Shown here: piece after piece, positions 36,274 to 45,559 of the stretch
How positions within the stretch are numbered: position 1 is the first letter of the stretch
Layout: every line of letters begins with the position of its first letter
Origin: Amycolatopsis sp. WQ 127309
GTDB lineage: Bacteria > Actinomycetota > Actinomycetes > Mycobacteriales > Pseudonocardiaceae
Length of the DNA: 64,000 nt
Reading direction: 5' to 3'
NCBI RefSeq assembly: GCF_023023025.1
Contig: NZ_CP095481.1
Span: forward strand, 6,833,001-6,897,000
Notes under the pieces: model-generated
Told to the model about the DNA's origin: nothing
Databases searched by the model: none
What the model saw: only the letters and a program-made list of their open reading frames with translations
Position numbers and translations under genes: made by a program

Positions 36274-37476
36274 GTGGACGCCGATCGTGTCGGTGAGGGT
36301 CGTGTCGCTGGTGGCCAGCCCGTGCGGATGCTAGTGACGGGTGGCGGTACAGGTGGTCACACGTATCCGGCGTTGACGGATGTCCGGACGGCGCGGTCCC
36401 GGCTGGCGAGCGGCCAGGCAGCAGCGGAGGTTCTGTGGGTCGGAACCGTCGGCGGCCTCGAAGCCCGCATTGCCGGACATGAGGGCATCCCGTTCGTGGC
36501 GGTCGCGGCCGGAAAGATCCGACGGCCGCGGAATCCGCTGAAGATGGTGTCCTGGGCGAACTTGAGCGACATGGGGAAGGTGCCACTCGGTGTCGTGCAG
36601 GCGATTCGTGCGGTCAGGGCGTTCCGGCCGGATGTGGTGCTCGCGACTGGCGGGTACGTGTCGGTTCCGGTGAGCTTGGCGGCGTGGGTGTGCCGACGTC
36701 CACTGGTCGTGCACGAGCAGACGGTGCGGCTGGGGCTGGCGAACAGGTTGCTGGCCCGGGTTGCGACGGCGATGGCCGTGTCGTCGGCCTCGACGTTGCC
36801 GCTGCTGCCGGAGCGAGCTCGGAAGCGCGCGGTGGTGATCGGGAATCCGGTGCGGCCGGAGGTCCTGGCCGGCCATGCCGAGAAGGCACTGGAGGCTTTG
36901 AGCTTGGACGCTTTCGATCCGGCTCGGCCGACGGTGTACGTGACCGGGGGAGCGCAGGGCGCGGTCCAGATCAACCGGCTCGTCGGCGAGATCCTGCCGT
37001 GGCTGCTGGAGCGGGCCAACGTGATTCACCAGTGCGGGCCGGCAGCCGAAGAGGGGATGCAGGAGATGGCTGCGGCTTTGCCGGTGGAAGAGGCGGGCCG
37101 GTATCTGCCGGTCGGGTTCGTGGGGCCGGAGTTGCCAGACGTGTTCGCGCTGGCGGACGTGGTGATTTCGCGTAGTGGCGCGGGCACGATCGCCGAGCTG
37201 ACTGCGTTGGGGTTGCCCTCGGTGTTGATCCCGCTGGCGTCGTCGGCCGGCGGCGAGCAGGCGCACAACGCGCGGCACCTTGCGGACGCTGGCGCGGCCA
37301 GCGCCCTGCTGGACGAGGTCACGCCGGCGGCACTGCGGGAGGCCCTCGAACCGCTGTTGGCCGACGGCGCACTCCGGAGCGCGATGGCCGGGAAAGCACG
37401 CGAGCAGGGCCGCCCGGATGCCGGGGACCGGCTCGTCGACGTCGTCTTGGACCTCGCCACGACCGGTCGCCGTTGA
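36274..37476 (+). CDS. MurG-like GT28 glycosyltransferase
   Basis: About 400 residues. The N-terminal GGGTGGHTYPAL loop is the MurG acceptor/phosphate loop. The central GGAQGAVQINRL and C-terminal SRSGAGTIAELTALGLPSVLIP match the UDP-GlcNAc-binding half of MurG. MurG adds GlcNAc to lipid I, but the housekeeping copy sits in the division cluster, so this is a paralogue, probably linked to the adjacent nucleotide-sugar genes. The start is uncertain: GTG 36274 or GTG 36322 (immediately before RMLVTGGG). Convergent with the formyltransferase. Confidence 0.85.
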   Translation: MDADRVGEGRVAGGQPVRMLVTGGGTGGHTYPALTDVRTARSRLASGQAAAEVLWVGTVGGLEARIAGHEGIPFVAVAAGKIRRPRNPLKMVSWANLSDMGKVPLGVVQAIRAVRAFRPDVVLATGGYVSVPVSLAAWVCRRPLVVHEQTVRLGLANRLLARVATAMAVSSASTLPLLPERARKRAVVIGNPVRPEVLAGHAEKALEALSLDAFDPARPTVYVTGGAQGAVQINRLVGEILPWLLERANVIHQCGPAAEEGMQEMAAALPVEEAGRYLPVGFVGPELPDVFALADVVISRSGAGTIAELTALGLPSVLIPLASSAGGEQAHNARHLADAGAASALLDEVTPAALREALEPLLADGALRSAMAGKAREQGRPDAGDRLVDVVLDLATTGRR

Positions 37477-37508
37477 CCCCACGCTGAGATCAACGGTGAC
37501 CGGAACGG

Positions 37509-38153
37509 TCAGGCGCGGAAGCTGGACTGGGCTCGCGTCCAGTCCAGCCGGTCGCCGAGCTGATGGTCATCGCGGCTGTAGTGCGTCACGGCCAGAGCCG
37601 GATCCTGCGGTCTGGGCGTGATCGTGTCGAGCCGGGGCAAGGTGTCGGTGATGAGCTGGCGGCCGTGGGCGATGGCCCGCCACCAGACGTCGCGAACCTC
37701 GTCGATGTCGGGCCAGATGGAGAACAGTGCCTCGGCGAGGACAGGGCCGGTGTCGATCCCCTGGTCGATGACGTGCAGGGTGATCCCGGTCAGGTCCTCG
37801 CCGTTGCGCAGCGCCCAGTTGACGGGCCGGACGCCTCGGTAGTGCGGGAGGCGGCCAGGGTGGCAGTTGATGATCTGCAGGGTGGCGTCGATCAGCTCGG
37901 GACCGATGATCTTGTCGTAGAGGACGCTGAAGACGACGTCGCACCGGCCGGGCTCGAGGTCGCGCCAGTCCCCGGAGTCGACGATCCGCACGTCGGGCCA
38001 GCGGGTCGCGACGGTCTCGGCGAGGCTGATGTCCCAGCCCGGCTCGGGCATAGTCGGGATGACGGTGTCGAGCACGATGCCCGGCAGCTTGGCGATGGTT
38101 TCGCAGGCGTGGATGGCGAGGGTGCCCTTCCCGAGGACGGCCGCGCGGCGCAT
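37509..38153 (-). CDS. Sugar N-formyltransferase-like protein
   Basis: A 214-residue protein of the methionyl-tRNA/GAR formyltransferase fold. The catalytic triad is complete: Asn96 and His98 in INCHPGRLP, and Asp134 in IDQGIDTGPVL. Its short length (no anticodon-type C-terminal domain) and its position after an aminotransferase fit a dTDP-amino-sugar N-formyltransferase using N10-formyl-tetrahydrofolate. Its ATG overlaps the aminotransferase stop (TGATG), so it is the last gene of the sugar operon. Confidence 0.85.
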   Translation of the reverse strand: MRRAAVLGKGTLAIHACETIAKLPGIVLDTVIPTMPEPGWDISLAETVATRWPDVRIVDSGDWRDLEPGRCDVVFSVLYDKIIGPELIDATLQIINCHPGRLPHYRGVRPVNWALRNGEDLTGITLHVIDQGIDTGPVLAEALFSIWPDIDEVRDVWWRAIAHGRQLITDTLPRLDTITPRPQDPALAVTHYSRDDHQLGDRLDWTRAQSSFRA

Positions 38154-39340
38154 CACCGAACTCCTGGCTGCCCGGCCGGAACGGCTTTGCCGCGGTGGAG
38201 TGCTGCGGGTTCGGCGGACACTGCGGCTGCGAGCGCGGTGACCACGAAGGTGAGGTCGGCGTCGGTCAGGTTTGGATGAAACGGCAGGCTCAGGATCTCG
38301 CTGGCCACCGCTTCGGTGGCGGGCAGCGATCGTGACCACCGCGCGAACGCCGGTTGCAGGTGGTTGGGCGGGTAGTGCACTCCGGCCTGGATCCCGGCAG
38401 CGTGCAGCCGGGCGTGAACGGTGTCCCGCACGGACGCAGGCACCCGGACGACGCAGTTGAACGGCACGGTGTTCGCCACGTCGAGGTCGACCAGGACGAC
38501 GCCGGGAACGTTGGCGAGCGCGGTGGCGTAGCTGCGCCAGAGGTGCCGGCGGCAGGCCGTGACCTCGTCGAAGTGGGTGAGCTGGACCCGGCCGATCGCC
38601 GCGTGCAGGGTCGAGAGGTGATAGCGGAACCCCGGCACCGCGACCAGGTAGGAGACGGTCTGGACCCGCTGTTCCCGGGGGCTGGTCATCCCCAGCAGCC
38701 GGGCGCGACGCAGCTGGTCGGCTTCGGCCGGGTGACGGGGGACGATGGCTCCGCCGTCTCCGCAGGTCAACGCCTTGATCGCGTCGAAGCTGAAGCAGGT
38801 CAGGTCCCCGGTGGCGCCGACTCGGCGTCCGGCTGTGAGGGAGCCGAAAGCGTGGGCGGCGTCTTCGACGACCGCGATGTCCCGTTCGGCGAGCTGGTCG
38901 CGGATCGGGGCCAGGTCGACGGCCCGGCCGCCGTAGAGCACCGGCATCACCGCCCGGGTGGCCGAGGTGAGTGCGGTCTGGATGTGCTCGGCGGTGACGC
39001 ACAGCGTGGCGGGGTCGACGTCGACGAACCGAGGCTGGGCTCCGGTGGCGAGGATGGCCTGGACGCTGGCGCAGAAGGTCAGGGACGGGACGACGACCTC
39101 GTCGCCGGGTCCGACGCCGGCCGCCAGCAGCGCCAGGTGCAGGGCTGCGGTGCCGGTGGCGACCGCGACGACGTCGTCGACGCCGAGGTGGGCCGCGAGT
39201 TCGCTCTCGAAAGCGTCGGTTTCGTGACCGTGCCCATACTGGCCGGTTTCCAGCACGCGGCCGATCGCGGCCAGCTCGGTGCCGTGCAGGAACGGGCGGG
39301 CGTTGGCGGCCGGCCCGCTGGGGCTCGTCACGGTGGTCAC
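38153..39340 (-). CDS. DegT/DnrJ/EryC1-type sugar aminotransferase
   Basis: A 395-residue PLP enzyme of the sugar aminotransferase family. The Schiff-base Lys lies in CFSFDAIKALTCGDGGAI. VVPSLTFCASVQAIL and VVEDAAHAFGS hold the PLP phosphate and ring contacts. It transaminates a keto-sugar nucleotide to an amino sugar. The start is GTG 39340, which overlaps the dehydratase stop (GTGA). Upstream dehydratase and downstream formyltransferase set the pathway: keto-sugar to amino sugar to formamido sugar. Confidence 0.92.
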   Translation of the reverse strand: MTTVTSPSGPAANARPFLHGTELAAIGRVLETGQYGHGHETDAFESELAAHLGVDDVVAVATGTAALHLALLAAGVGPGDEVVVPSLTFCASVQAILATGAQPRFVDVDPATLCVTAEHIQTALTSATRAVMPVLYGGRAVDLAPIRDQLAERDIAVVEDAAHAFGSLTAGRRVGATGDLTCFSFDAIKALTCGDGGAIVPRHPAEADQLRRARLLGMTSPREQRVQTVSYLVAVPGFRYHLSTLHAAIGRVQLTHFDEVTACRRHLWRSYATALANVPGVVLVDLDVANTVPFNCVVRVPASVRDTVHARLHAAGIQAGVHYPPNHLQPAFARWSRSLPATEAVASEILSLPFHPNLTDADLTFVVTALAAAVSAEPAALHRGKAVPAGQPGVR

Positions 39341-40323
39341 GCGCTCATCGCCTCGAGCCCGGCTCCCAGAGCAGAGAGCGCCAATCGCTCGGGATGGCGG
39401 CGGTACCAGGCGACGGTGTCGGCCAGGCCGGCCGGCAGCTCGCGGCGGGGTGTGAAGCCAAGGGCCGCGATCTTGCTCCAGTCCGTGCTGTAGCGGACGT
39501 CGTTTGCTGGCCGGTCCGGGACGTAGGCGATCGCGTCGGCGTCCCGACCAGTTGCCTCCAGCAGGAGCATGGTCAGCTCGATGGTGGTCAGGTCGGTGCC
39601 GCCGCCGATGTTGTAGGTCTCGCCCGGCACGCCGGCGCGCAGGACCTGCTCGATGGCCCTGCAGTTGTCCTCGACGTGCAGCCAGTTGCGTACGTGCCGG
39701 CCGCGGCCGTGCACCGTGATCTGCTGGCCGGCCAGCAGGAGGCCGAGGAATCGGGGGATCAGCTTCTCGGGGTGCTGGCGTGGTCCGTAGTTGTTCGAGC
39801 TGCGGGTGATGCACACCGGGACGCCGCAGGAGACGTAGTACGAGGTGGCGAGCAGGTCGCTGCACGCCTTGCTGGCCGCGTACGGCACGGTCGGCCGTAG
39901 CGGCGAGGCCTCGGTGGCGCAGCCGGTGGGCAGGGGACCGTAGACCTCGTCGGTGGACACGTGGACCAGCTTGGCGACGCCGGCTCGCATCGCGACGTCG
40001 AGCAGTGCCTGGGTGCCCATGACGTTCGTGTGGACCGACTGGCCGACATCGATCAGCGAGCGGTCGACGTGGGATTCCGCGGCCAGGTGCACGACCCAGT
40101 CGTGTCCGGGAAGGACCGCGGAGACGAGGTCGTGGTCGCGGATGTCACCGTGGACGAACCGCACTTTGCCGGATGCTTCGGCGTCGGCGAGGTTGCGGCG
40201 GTCGCCGGCGTAGGTCAGGGCGTCCAGCACCGTGACCTGCGTGATGTCGTCGCAACCGACGAGCCGGTCGACCAGATGCGACCCGATGAATCCGGCGCCA
40301 CCGGTGACGAAAACCGTGTGCAT
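39337..40323 (-). CDS. rfbB: dTDP-glucose 4,6-dehydratase
   Basis: A 328-residue extended SDR. The NAD-binding GGAGFIGSHL is at the N-terminus. The catalytic pattern is VSTDEVYGPL (Thr-Asp-Glu for dehydration) and Tyr/Lys in YAASK. GPRQHPEKLIP and GRHVRNWLHVEDNCRAI are typical of RmlB. It converts dTDP-glucose to dTDP-4-keto-6-deoxyglucose, the entry step for the deoxysugar made here. AAAGGA precedes ATG 40323. Confidence 0.93.
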   Translation of the reverse strand: MHTVFVTGGAGFIGSHLVDRLVGCDDITQVTVLDALTYAGDRRNLADAEASGKVRFVHGDIRDHDLVSAVLPGHDWVVHLAAESHVDRSLIDVGQSVHTNVMGTQALLDVAMRAGVAKLVHVSTDEVYGPLPTGCATEASPLRPTVPYAASKACSDLLATSYYVSCGVPVCITRSSNNYGPRQHPEKLIPRFLGLLLAGQQITVHGRGRHVRNWLHVEDNCRAIEQVLRAGVPGETYNIGGGTDLTTIELTMLLLEATGRDADAIAYVPDRPANDVRYSTDWSKIAALGFTPRRELPAGLADTVAWYRRHPERLALSALGAGLEAMSA

Positions 40324-40369
40324 GATGGTCCTTTCGTTTCTGGGCAAGGCGTCGGGCATGAAAGCGACG

Positions 40370-40981
40370 TCAGCCGTGGTGCGAAATTGCGCTGCGGTAC
40401 GAGGAGGCGCAGCTGGTGTAGCTGGGCAGGATTCCGGCTTGTCGAGCCTCCAACGCGCCTGGACTGGCGGAGTCCTTCGTCGACCGTCGAGGGGTGAGGT
40501 CGGTCGGCCAGGCGATCGCGAGGTCAGGGTCGAGGGCGTTCACAGCCTGCTCCTGCACGTCGTGATGCGGCTGGGACAGCAGGTACAGCAGCGTCGTGGT
40601 CTCCGACAGAGCCACGAACGCGTGCCCGACACCCGGCGGGATGTACAGGGCGGTCCGGTTGTCCTGGTCGAGAGGCTCGGCGTGCCACCGCCCGAAGGTC
40701 GAAGACCCCACCCGCAGGTCCACGACGACGTCCAGCACCGCACCCTGCAGGCAGGTCACGTACTTCGCGGGCCCGGTCGCCGAGCTGACCCGAATGCCCC
40801 GAAGGACCGAGCGATGGGAGGTCGAGCAGGTCGCTTGCCGTGCGACGAGTTTAAGGCCGGTGGCGGCTGTGAACTGTGCACTGTGGAACGGTTCGTGCAG
40901 GTCGCCTCGGTCATCGGTGAAGGCCTCTGCGGTTACTTTCCAGGTCCCGCCGATCGGCAGCGGTTCGATTCGTGAATCCAT
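40370..40981 (-). CDS. dTDP-4-keto-6-deoxyhexose 3/5-epimerase-like protein lacking catalytic His
   Basis: A 203-residue RmlC-type cupin. Family blocks are AFTDDRGDLHEPFH, GAVLDVVVDLRVGSSTFGRW and LYIPPGVGHAFVALSE. In active enzymes the segment after SVLRG reads (I/L)HF with the base His. Here it is VLRGIRVSSATG, putting Arg64 in the His position (codon CGG). The usual PY Tyr later on is also changed (LSQPHHDV). It may be inactive or keep only a structural role. First gene of the sugar operon, start ATG 40981. Confidence 0.85.
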   Translation of the reverse strand: MDSRIEPLPIGGTWKVTAEAFTDDRGDLHEPFHSAQFTAATGLKLVARQATCSTSHRSVLRGIRVSSATGPAKYVTCLQGAVLDVVVDLRVGSSTFGRWHAEPLDQDNRTALYIPPGVGHAFVALSETTTLLYLLSQPHHDVQEQAVNALDPDLAIAWPTDLTPRRSTKDSASPGALEARQAGILPSYTSCASSYRSAISHHG

Positions 40982-41160
40982 CGCGTCCCCTCCCCGGAAT
41001 CGGTGCGGCGCGGGTGTCGCTCGAACATAGGAATGCGAGTTGAGCTGCGGCTGGTTGTGTGCCAACCCGGCATGGGGCGTGCCAAGTTGGCACAAAGCTC
41101 TTGACGCCGTCACCGAGCCGCTACGCTGGGTGAGTCGTCGCTCCGACTGTGGAGGACCCG

Positions 41161-42501
41161 ATGCCCCCGACCATGTCGTCGCTGTTGCTCGAGGCGATCG
41201 AGCGGCGCGACTACCCCGCGGTGCTGCGGTACGCCCGGGAGCAGGCCGGATGGAGCCAGACCGAACTCGCGCAGCGCGTCGGGTTCCACCCGAGCGTGAT
41301 CTCGCGCATGGAAGCCGGCCGCCGCCGGATGGAGAACATCGCGGTCCTGCGGCGGCTGGCCGAGGTCCTGCCGGTACCTGCCACGGCGTTCGGGCTGGAC
41401 GACCACGAAGGCGTGGCGACCGGGCGCATCGGATCGAAGGCTTCTAGGGTGGTCGGCGAGCCCGCTCACGAGGAGGACGACGTGCGTCGACGCAGCTTTC
41501 TGAAAGCCGGTGGCGTGGCCATGGGCGTAGCTGTCGCGGGTGCCCCGGGCGCCGCTGCCGGCGCCGCAGCGTCCGAGGCGCTGCCGGACCCCGCCGTCAC
41601 GCTCGCCTCCCGGCTGTCGGAAGTCCTAGTCGGCACGCCGGCCGCGCGGGGCGCGGTCCTGCCCGCCGCCAGCTTGACCCGTGGCCTCGCCGCGGCCCGG
41701 TCGTCCTTCGGCAAGTCCGACTTCCTCGCGCTGGCCGACACGCTGCCGGAGCTGGTGCGTGCCGCTGAAGCCGCCCAGGACGCCGGTGCGCTGGCCCAGG
41801 CGTACACGCTGGTCACCCGTGTGCTGGTGAAGCTGCGCCCGAGTGGGTTGGAGTGGATCAGCGCCGATCGGGCCGTTCGCGCTGCGGGCGAAGCCGGGCA
41901 GCCGCTCGTGCTCGCTGAGGCTGAACGCATGCTCTCGGGCGTGTGCCGCCGCGCCGGCCACCACGACCGCGCGCAGATGCTCGTCCTCGACGCAGCCGAC
42001 CGGCTCGACCTCGACGGCCGAGACCCTCGCCACCTGCTGCTGCACTCCAGCCTGCTGTGCTCCGGCGGCTACGCCGCGGCCCGAGCCGGCGACGGTGCCC
42101 GCGCTCGTAACTTGCTGGCCGACGCGGCGGCAACCACGACACGGCTCGACGGTGCCGACGCCGCGCGCGCCGGTGCGAATCTGCTCAGCCACCGCGTGTC
42201 CGTCGAACAATTACTCGGCGATCCGGGCGCGGCCTTGCAGCACGCTCGCGCCGCCCGGGCAGTCGCGTTCCCCGACGTCGAGCGGGAGGGACGGTATCTG
42301 GTCGACCTCGCCGCTGTGCAGCTCCAGCTCGATCAGCCCGGACCTGCCTACAGCACTCTGCTGGCCGCCGAACGGCGCGCACCCGGGGAAGTCCACACTC
42401 GCGCCGCCGTCCGAACCATCGTCGACGCGCTGCTCGAACAGAGCCAGGCTGCCGTGCCCGGGATTCGTGACCTCGCCGCCCGGGTGCATGTTCCGGCCTA
42501 G
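41161..42501 (+). CDS. XRE-type HTH regulator with internal Tat-like signal and TPR-like region
   Basis: About 446 residues. Residues 12-75 are an XRE helix-turn-helix (REQAGWSQTELAQRVGFHPS). Near 110 there is a twin-Arg-like segment RRRSFLKAGG followed by a hydrophobic Ala/Gly run, and the rest is helical repeats. This odd mix is a known actinobacterial family, often annotated as an HTH protein with a Tat signal; true export is doubtful with a DNA-binding N-terminus. ATG 41161 is 5 bases after GGAGG; GTG 41149 is an alternative. It is divergent from the sugar operon and could regulate it. Confidence 0.75.
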   Translation: MPPTMSSLLLEAIERRDYPAVLRYAREQAGWSQTELAQRVGFHPSVISRMEAGRRRMENIAVLRRLAEVLPVPATAFGLDDHEGVATGRIGSKASRVVGEPAHEEDDVRRRSFLKAGGVAMGVAVAGAPGAAAGAAASEALPDPAVTLASRLSEVLVGTPAARGAVLPAASLTRGLAAARSSFGKSDFLALADTLPELVRAAEAAQDAGALAQAYTLVTRVLVKLRPSGLEWISADRAVRAAGEAGQPLVLAEAERMLSGVCRRAGHHDRAQMLVLDAADRLDLDGRDPRHLLLHSSLLCSGGYAAARAGDGARARNLLADAAATTTRLDGADAARAGANLLSHRVSVEQLLGDPGAALQHARAARAVAFPDVEREGRYLVDLAAVQLQLDQPGPAYSTLLAAERRAPGEVHTRAAVRTIVDALLEQSQAAVPGIRDLAARVHVPA

Positions 42502-42555
42502 TGCCTCACCAAGAAACGTTGACGTCGTCATCGTGTCGCGTGGACAACCAGGCTG

Positions 42556-43642
42556 GTGATCGCGAGGCTGGCCACGGAGATGAGGCTGGTGGCGCGTCAG
42601 CCAGAGGTGTTCGCGCGGTCGTTGGAGCCCGAAGAAGCGCAGCGGCTGGTGAAGATTACGAGGTCGACGAAGGATCGGGTGCGGCTGCGGCGCTCCGGGA
42701 TTGTGCTGGCCTCGGTTGCAAAGCCGGTCCGCGGGGGAGATCGCGGCAATGTTCGCCGCGACCGAGGGGTATGTGCGGGAGGTGATCCACGCGTTCAACA
42801 CCTCCGGGTTCGTGGCTTTGTCCCCAAAATGGAGTGGCGGCAGACCTCGTAAGTTCGGGCCGGCCGCCCGTGACCAGATCTTGCCGCATCGCGGCCTGCA
42901 AACCCGCCGAGCTGAGGTTGCCGTTCACGACCTGGAGCCTGACCAAGCTGGTCGACTACCTCGCCGAGCACTCATGGATCCGGGCGAGCACTGAGACTGT
43001 TCGCCAGACCCTGCGTGAGGCGGGCGTGTCCTGGCAGGCGACGAAGACCTGGAAAGCCAGCAAGGACCCGGACTTCATCGCGAAGAAGAACCGTATCCTC
43101 GACCTCTATGATCATCCGCCTGCCGACGGGCGAGTGCTCTGTGTCGACGAGTTCGGGCTGCTAAACCTGCAACCCCGCCCCGGCCGCGGCTGGTTCCCCC
43201 GAGGCCGACCGACCCGGCAGCGTGCTACCTACACCCGTACCCAGGGGGTTCGGCAGATGTTCGCCGACTCGATCTGGCCTCCGGGCAGATGTTCTACCGG
43301 TTCCGCGACCGCAAGCGCTGGCCGCAGTTTCTCGACTTCTGCAAGCAGCTGCGCCGCCGTTTCCCTGCGGGGAAGCTCTACCTGGTCTGTGACAATTACG
43401 GCCCTCACGGCAAGGCCGAGGTCCGTAGCTGGTGCGCGGCCAACGACATCGAGCTTGTCTACACGCCCACCAACGCGTCCTGGCTGAACTGGATCGAGTG
43501 CGAGTTCACCGCGATCCGCTACTTCACCCTCGACGGCAGTGACTACCCCAGTCATGCTTCCCAGGAAGCCGCTATCGGCGGCTACCTCCGCTGGCACAAC
43601 CGCAGCTGCCACCCGAAACGCCACTTCGCAGTCAGCTCGTAG
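42556..43642 (+). pseudogene. IS630-family transposase with several frameshifts
   Basis: The N-terminal HTH text (LEPEEAQRLVKITRSTKDRV, then GEIAAMFAATEGYVREVIH) and the catalytic DDE domain are spread over at least three frames. The DDE residues are visible as CVDEFG, LVCDNYGPHG and NWIECEF. Indels lie near 42725, 42870 and 43285. The TAG stop at 43640-43642 touches the following IS5-type element. A dead element. Confidence 0.8.
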
Positions 43643-44672
43643 AGGCTGTTCCTGAACCTGTGGTCGTTGCGGGTGTCGTGAGACATGAAATAGGTGGGCT
43701 CCTGGTAGGAGGGAGGTTGCGAAGCCAAACCCACTTACCAGGAGCCCAGCCCTAGTGTGCCTTGCCGATCAGGCGTGTATGTCATCGGTGTCGCCCCGAC
43801 GACGCCGCTACCCCTCCGATTGCACCGAAGCCGAGTGGGCCCTGCTGCTCCCATTGATGCCCCGGCGTGCGGACTGGCGCGGCGGGCGGGAAGGTGTCGG
43901 TGGCCGACCCGAAAACACTGCCGCCGGACAGTCATCGACGCCATCCGCTACCTGGTCAAAGAAGGCATCACCTGGCGGGCATTGCCCGCCGACTTCCCAC
44001 CCTGGTCCACCGTCTACAAATACTTCCAGCGCTGGGCGGACCTGCTCGCCGTCGACGACCTGCACGACGCGCTGCGGGACCGGGTCCTCATGACCGACGG
44101 CCGGCCACCCTGGCCGACCGCGGCGATCATCGACTCGCAATCGGTCAAGGCCGCCGAAACCGTCGGGGCTGCCAGCCGCGGCTACGACGCAGGAAAAAAG
44201 ATCAACGGCCGGAAACGGCACATCGCCGTCGACGTCCTCGGGATGCTGCTGGCTGTGATCGTGACCGACGCCTCGGTGCAGGACCGTGACGCTGCCCGCC
44301 CGTTGCTGCGGCTGCTGGGCAATCTGTTCGACCACATCAGCCTGGTCTGGGCTGATGGTGGCTACGGCGGGGCGTTGCTGCCCTGGGCCCGCCAGGTTCT
44401 GTCGCTGACCGTCCGGATCGTCAAACGGACCGATAAGACACCCGGGTTTGTGGTGGTAGCGCACCGGTGGAAGGTCGAGCGGACCCTGGCCTGGATCACC
44501 CGCCACCGGCGCACCGTCCGGGACTACGAACGTTTACCCGGCACTCACGAAGCCATGATCAAGTGGGTCATGATCACCACCATGACCCGCAAACTCACCC
44601 GTCACGACCCCACCAACATCCACCAGTGGCGGGCCCGAGACAGCGAACCCCGACTGGTTTAGGAACACGCTC
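43642..44672 (+). mobile_element. IS5-family (IS427-like) insertion sequence
   Basis: 1031 bases with imperfect terminal inverted repeats: left GAGGCTGTTCCTGAACC, right (reversed) GAGCGTGTTCCTAAACC. A TA dinucleotide flanks both ends (43640-43641 and 44673-44674), consistent with a 2-bp target duplication. It inserted at the stop codon of the IS630-type transposase. Confidence 0.8.
43779..44662 (+). CDS. IS5-family transposase, two frames joined by a -1 shift
   Basis: From ATG 43779 the N-terminus (RYPSDCTEAEWALLLPLMP) is in one frame to GRPEN. The rest continues one base back as KHCRRTVIDAIRYLVKEG, with the DDE residues in AAIIDSQSVK, LVWADGGYGG and WKVERTLAWI. The switch is at CGAAAACAC (43910-43918). 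Re-reading one A there restores GRPEKHCRR. IS427-group elements are known to use programmed frameshifting between two frames, so this may be functional and not a mutation. Confidence 0.8.
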
Positions 44673-44718
44673 TAAGATCCGCCGCCCGGATTACCTACCC
44701 AACGTTGCTGATGCGGCA

Positions 44719-45132
44719 CTAGGACCGGAGGCCCAGCTGGTGCAGGATGCCGAGTTCGTCGGTGCTGCCCCAGCGCTCGACGATCTTCCCGTTCTCGAAC
44801 CGTCCTATCTGGACACCGCGAACCTCGATCTTCCGGCCGGTGGCGGCGATGCCTTGGAAGTCGCCTTGATGGGTGCCGGTCAGCGTGTAAGCCAGGCAAA
44901 CGTGGTCGTCGTCGGCCACCAGTGTCGCCGGCTCGAGACGGGCGTCGGGGAACGCGCCGACCAGCGTGCGGAAGAACCCGCGGAAGCCCTCGCGGCCCGC
45001 GGCTTGGCCCGGTGCGGGGTCGTGGTCCAGCGCGTCTTCGGCGAACATGGTCTCCATCCCGCCGTCGATGTCACCGGAATTGATCAGTTCTGCGGCCTTT
45101 TCCTGCGTGGCGATGTTCTGTTCCCTGGACAC
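44719..45132 (-). CDS. SnoaL-like ester cyclase-family protein
   Basis: A 137-residue protein of the NTF2-like SnoaL fold, with the diagnostic ALDHDPAPGQAAGREGFRGF and PDARLEPATLVADDD stretches and a C-terminal RFENGKIVERWGSTD. Many members are polyketide or small-molecule cyclases or of unknown role. The start is GTG 45132 with GAGGAGG upstream. It is downstream of the ECF sigma pair but separated from it by about 80 bases. Confidence 0.82.
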   Translation of the reverse strand: MSREQNIATQEKAAELINSGDIDGGMETMFAEDALDHDPAPGQAAGREGFRGFFRTLVGAFPDARLEPATLVADDDHVCLAYTLTGTHQGDFQGIAATGRKIEVRGVQIGRFENGKIVERWGSTDELGILHQLGLRS

Positions 45133-45214
45133 GTAGCCTCCTCGATTCGTGGTTGATCGTCTGAACGGATTCCCCCAAACGGCGACCGGAAACGTCGCCG
45201 GCGTGACAGATCGA

Positions 45215-45559
45215 TCAGTTCGAGGATGCCGTCGGCGGTGTTGGTGACGAACAGACTTCCGATGTCCGGATCGACACCGTTTCGCCGACAGGCAATTTCT
45301 GCTGAGGACGGGGACTCGGGCGCAGTTCGCTGCTGGTGGCTTCTGCGTCATCGCCGGGCGTGGTCAGTAACGCGATCGGTTCTGCGGTCAGAGCGTAAAC
45401 GCGGTTCACCATGCCGTCGGCCTCGTCGGCGGTGAACAGCCCGTAACCGGTGGCGTGGCGGATCGCGGCGAGCACACGCCGATGGAACCGCAACGCGGCC
45501 TCAGCGGACGGGAATGAGGGCAGATGTGACCCGCCAGGCTCGGGAGAAGTGGCAGTCAT
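45215..45559 (-). CDS. Hypothetical protein coupled to an ECF sigma factor
   Basis: A 114-residue protein whose ATG overlaps the sigma-factor stop (ATGA). The first ~70 residues (AEAALRFHRRVLAAIRHATG, then FTADEADGMVNRVYALTAE) are helical and protein-like, and the Pro/Ser-rich tail is not. Coupling suggests a partner of the sigma factor, but there is no zinc-binding anti-sigma HxxxCxxC motif. No family recognised. Confidence 0.5.
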   Translation of the reverse strand: MTATSPEPGGSHLPSFPSAEAALRFHRRVLAAIRHATGYGLFTADEADGMVNRVYALTAEPIALLTTPGDDAEATSSELRPSPRPQQKLPVGETVSIRTSEVCSSPTPPTASSN

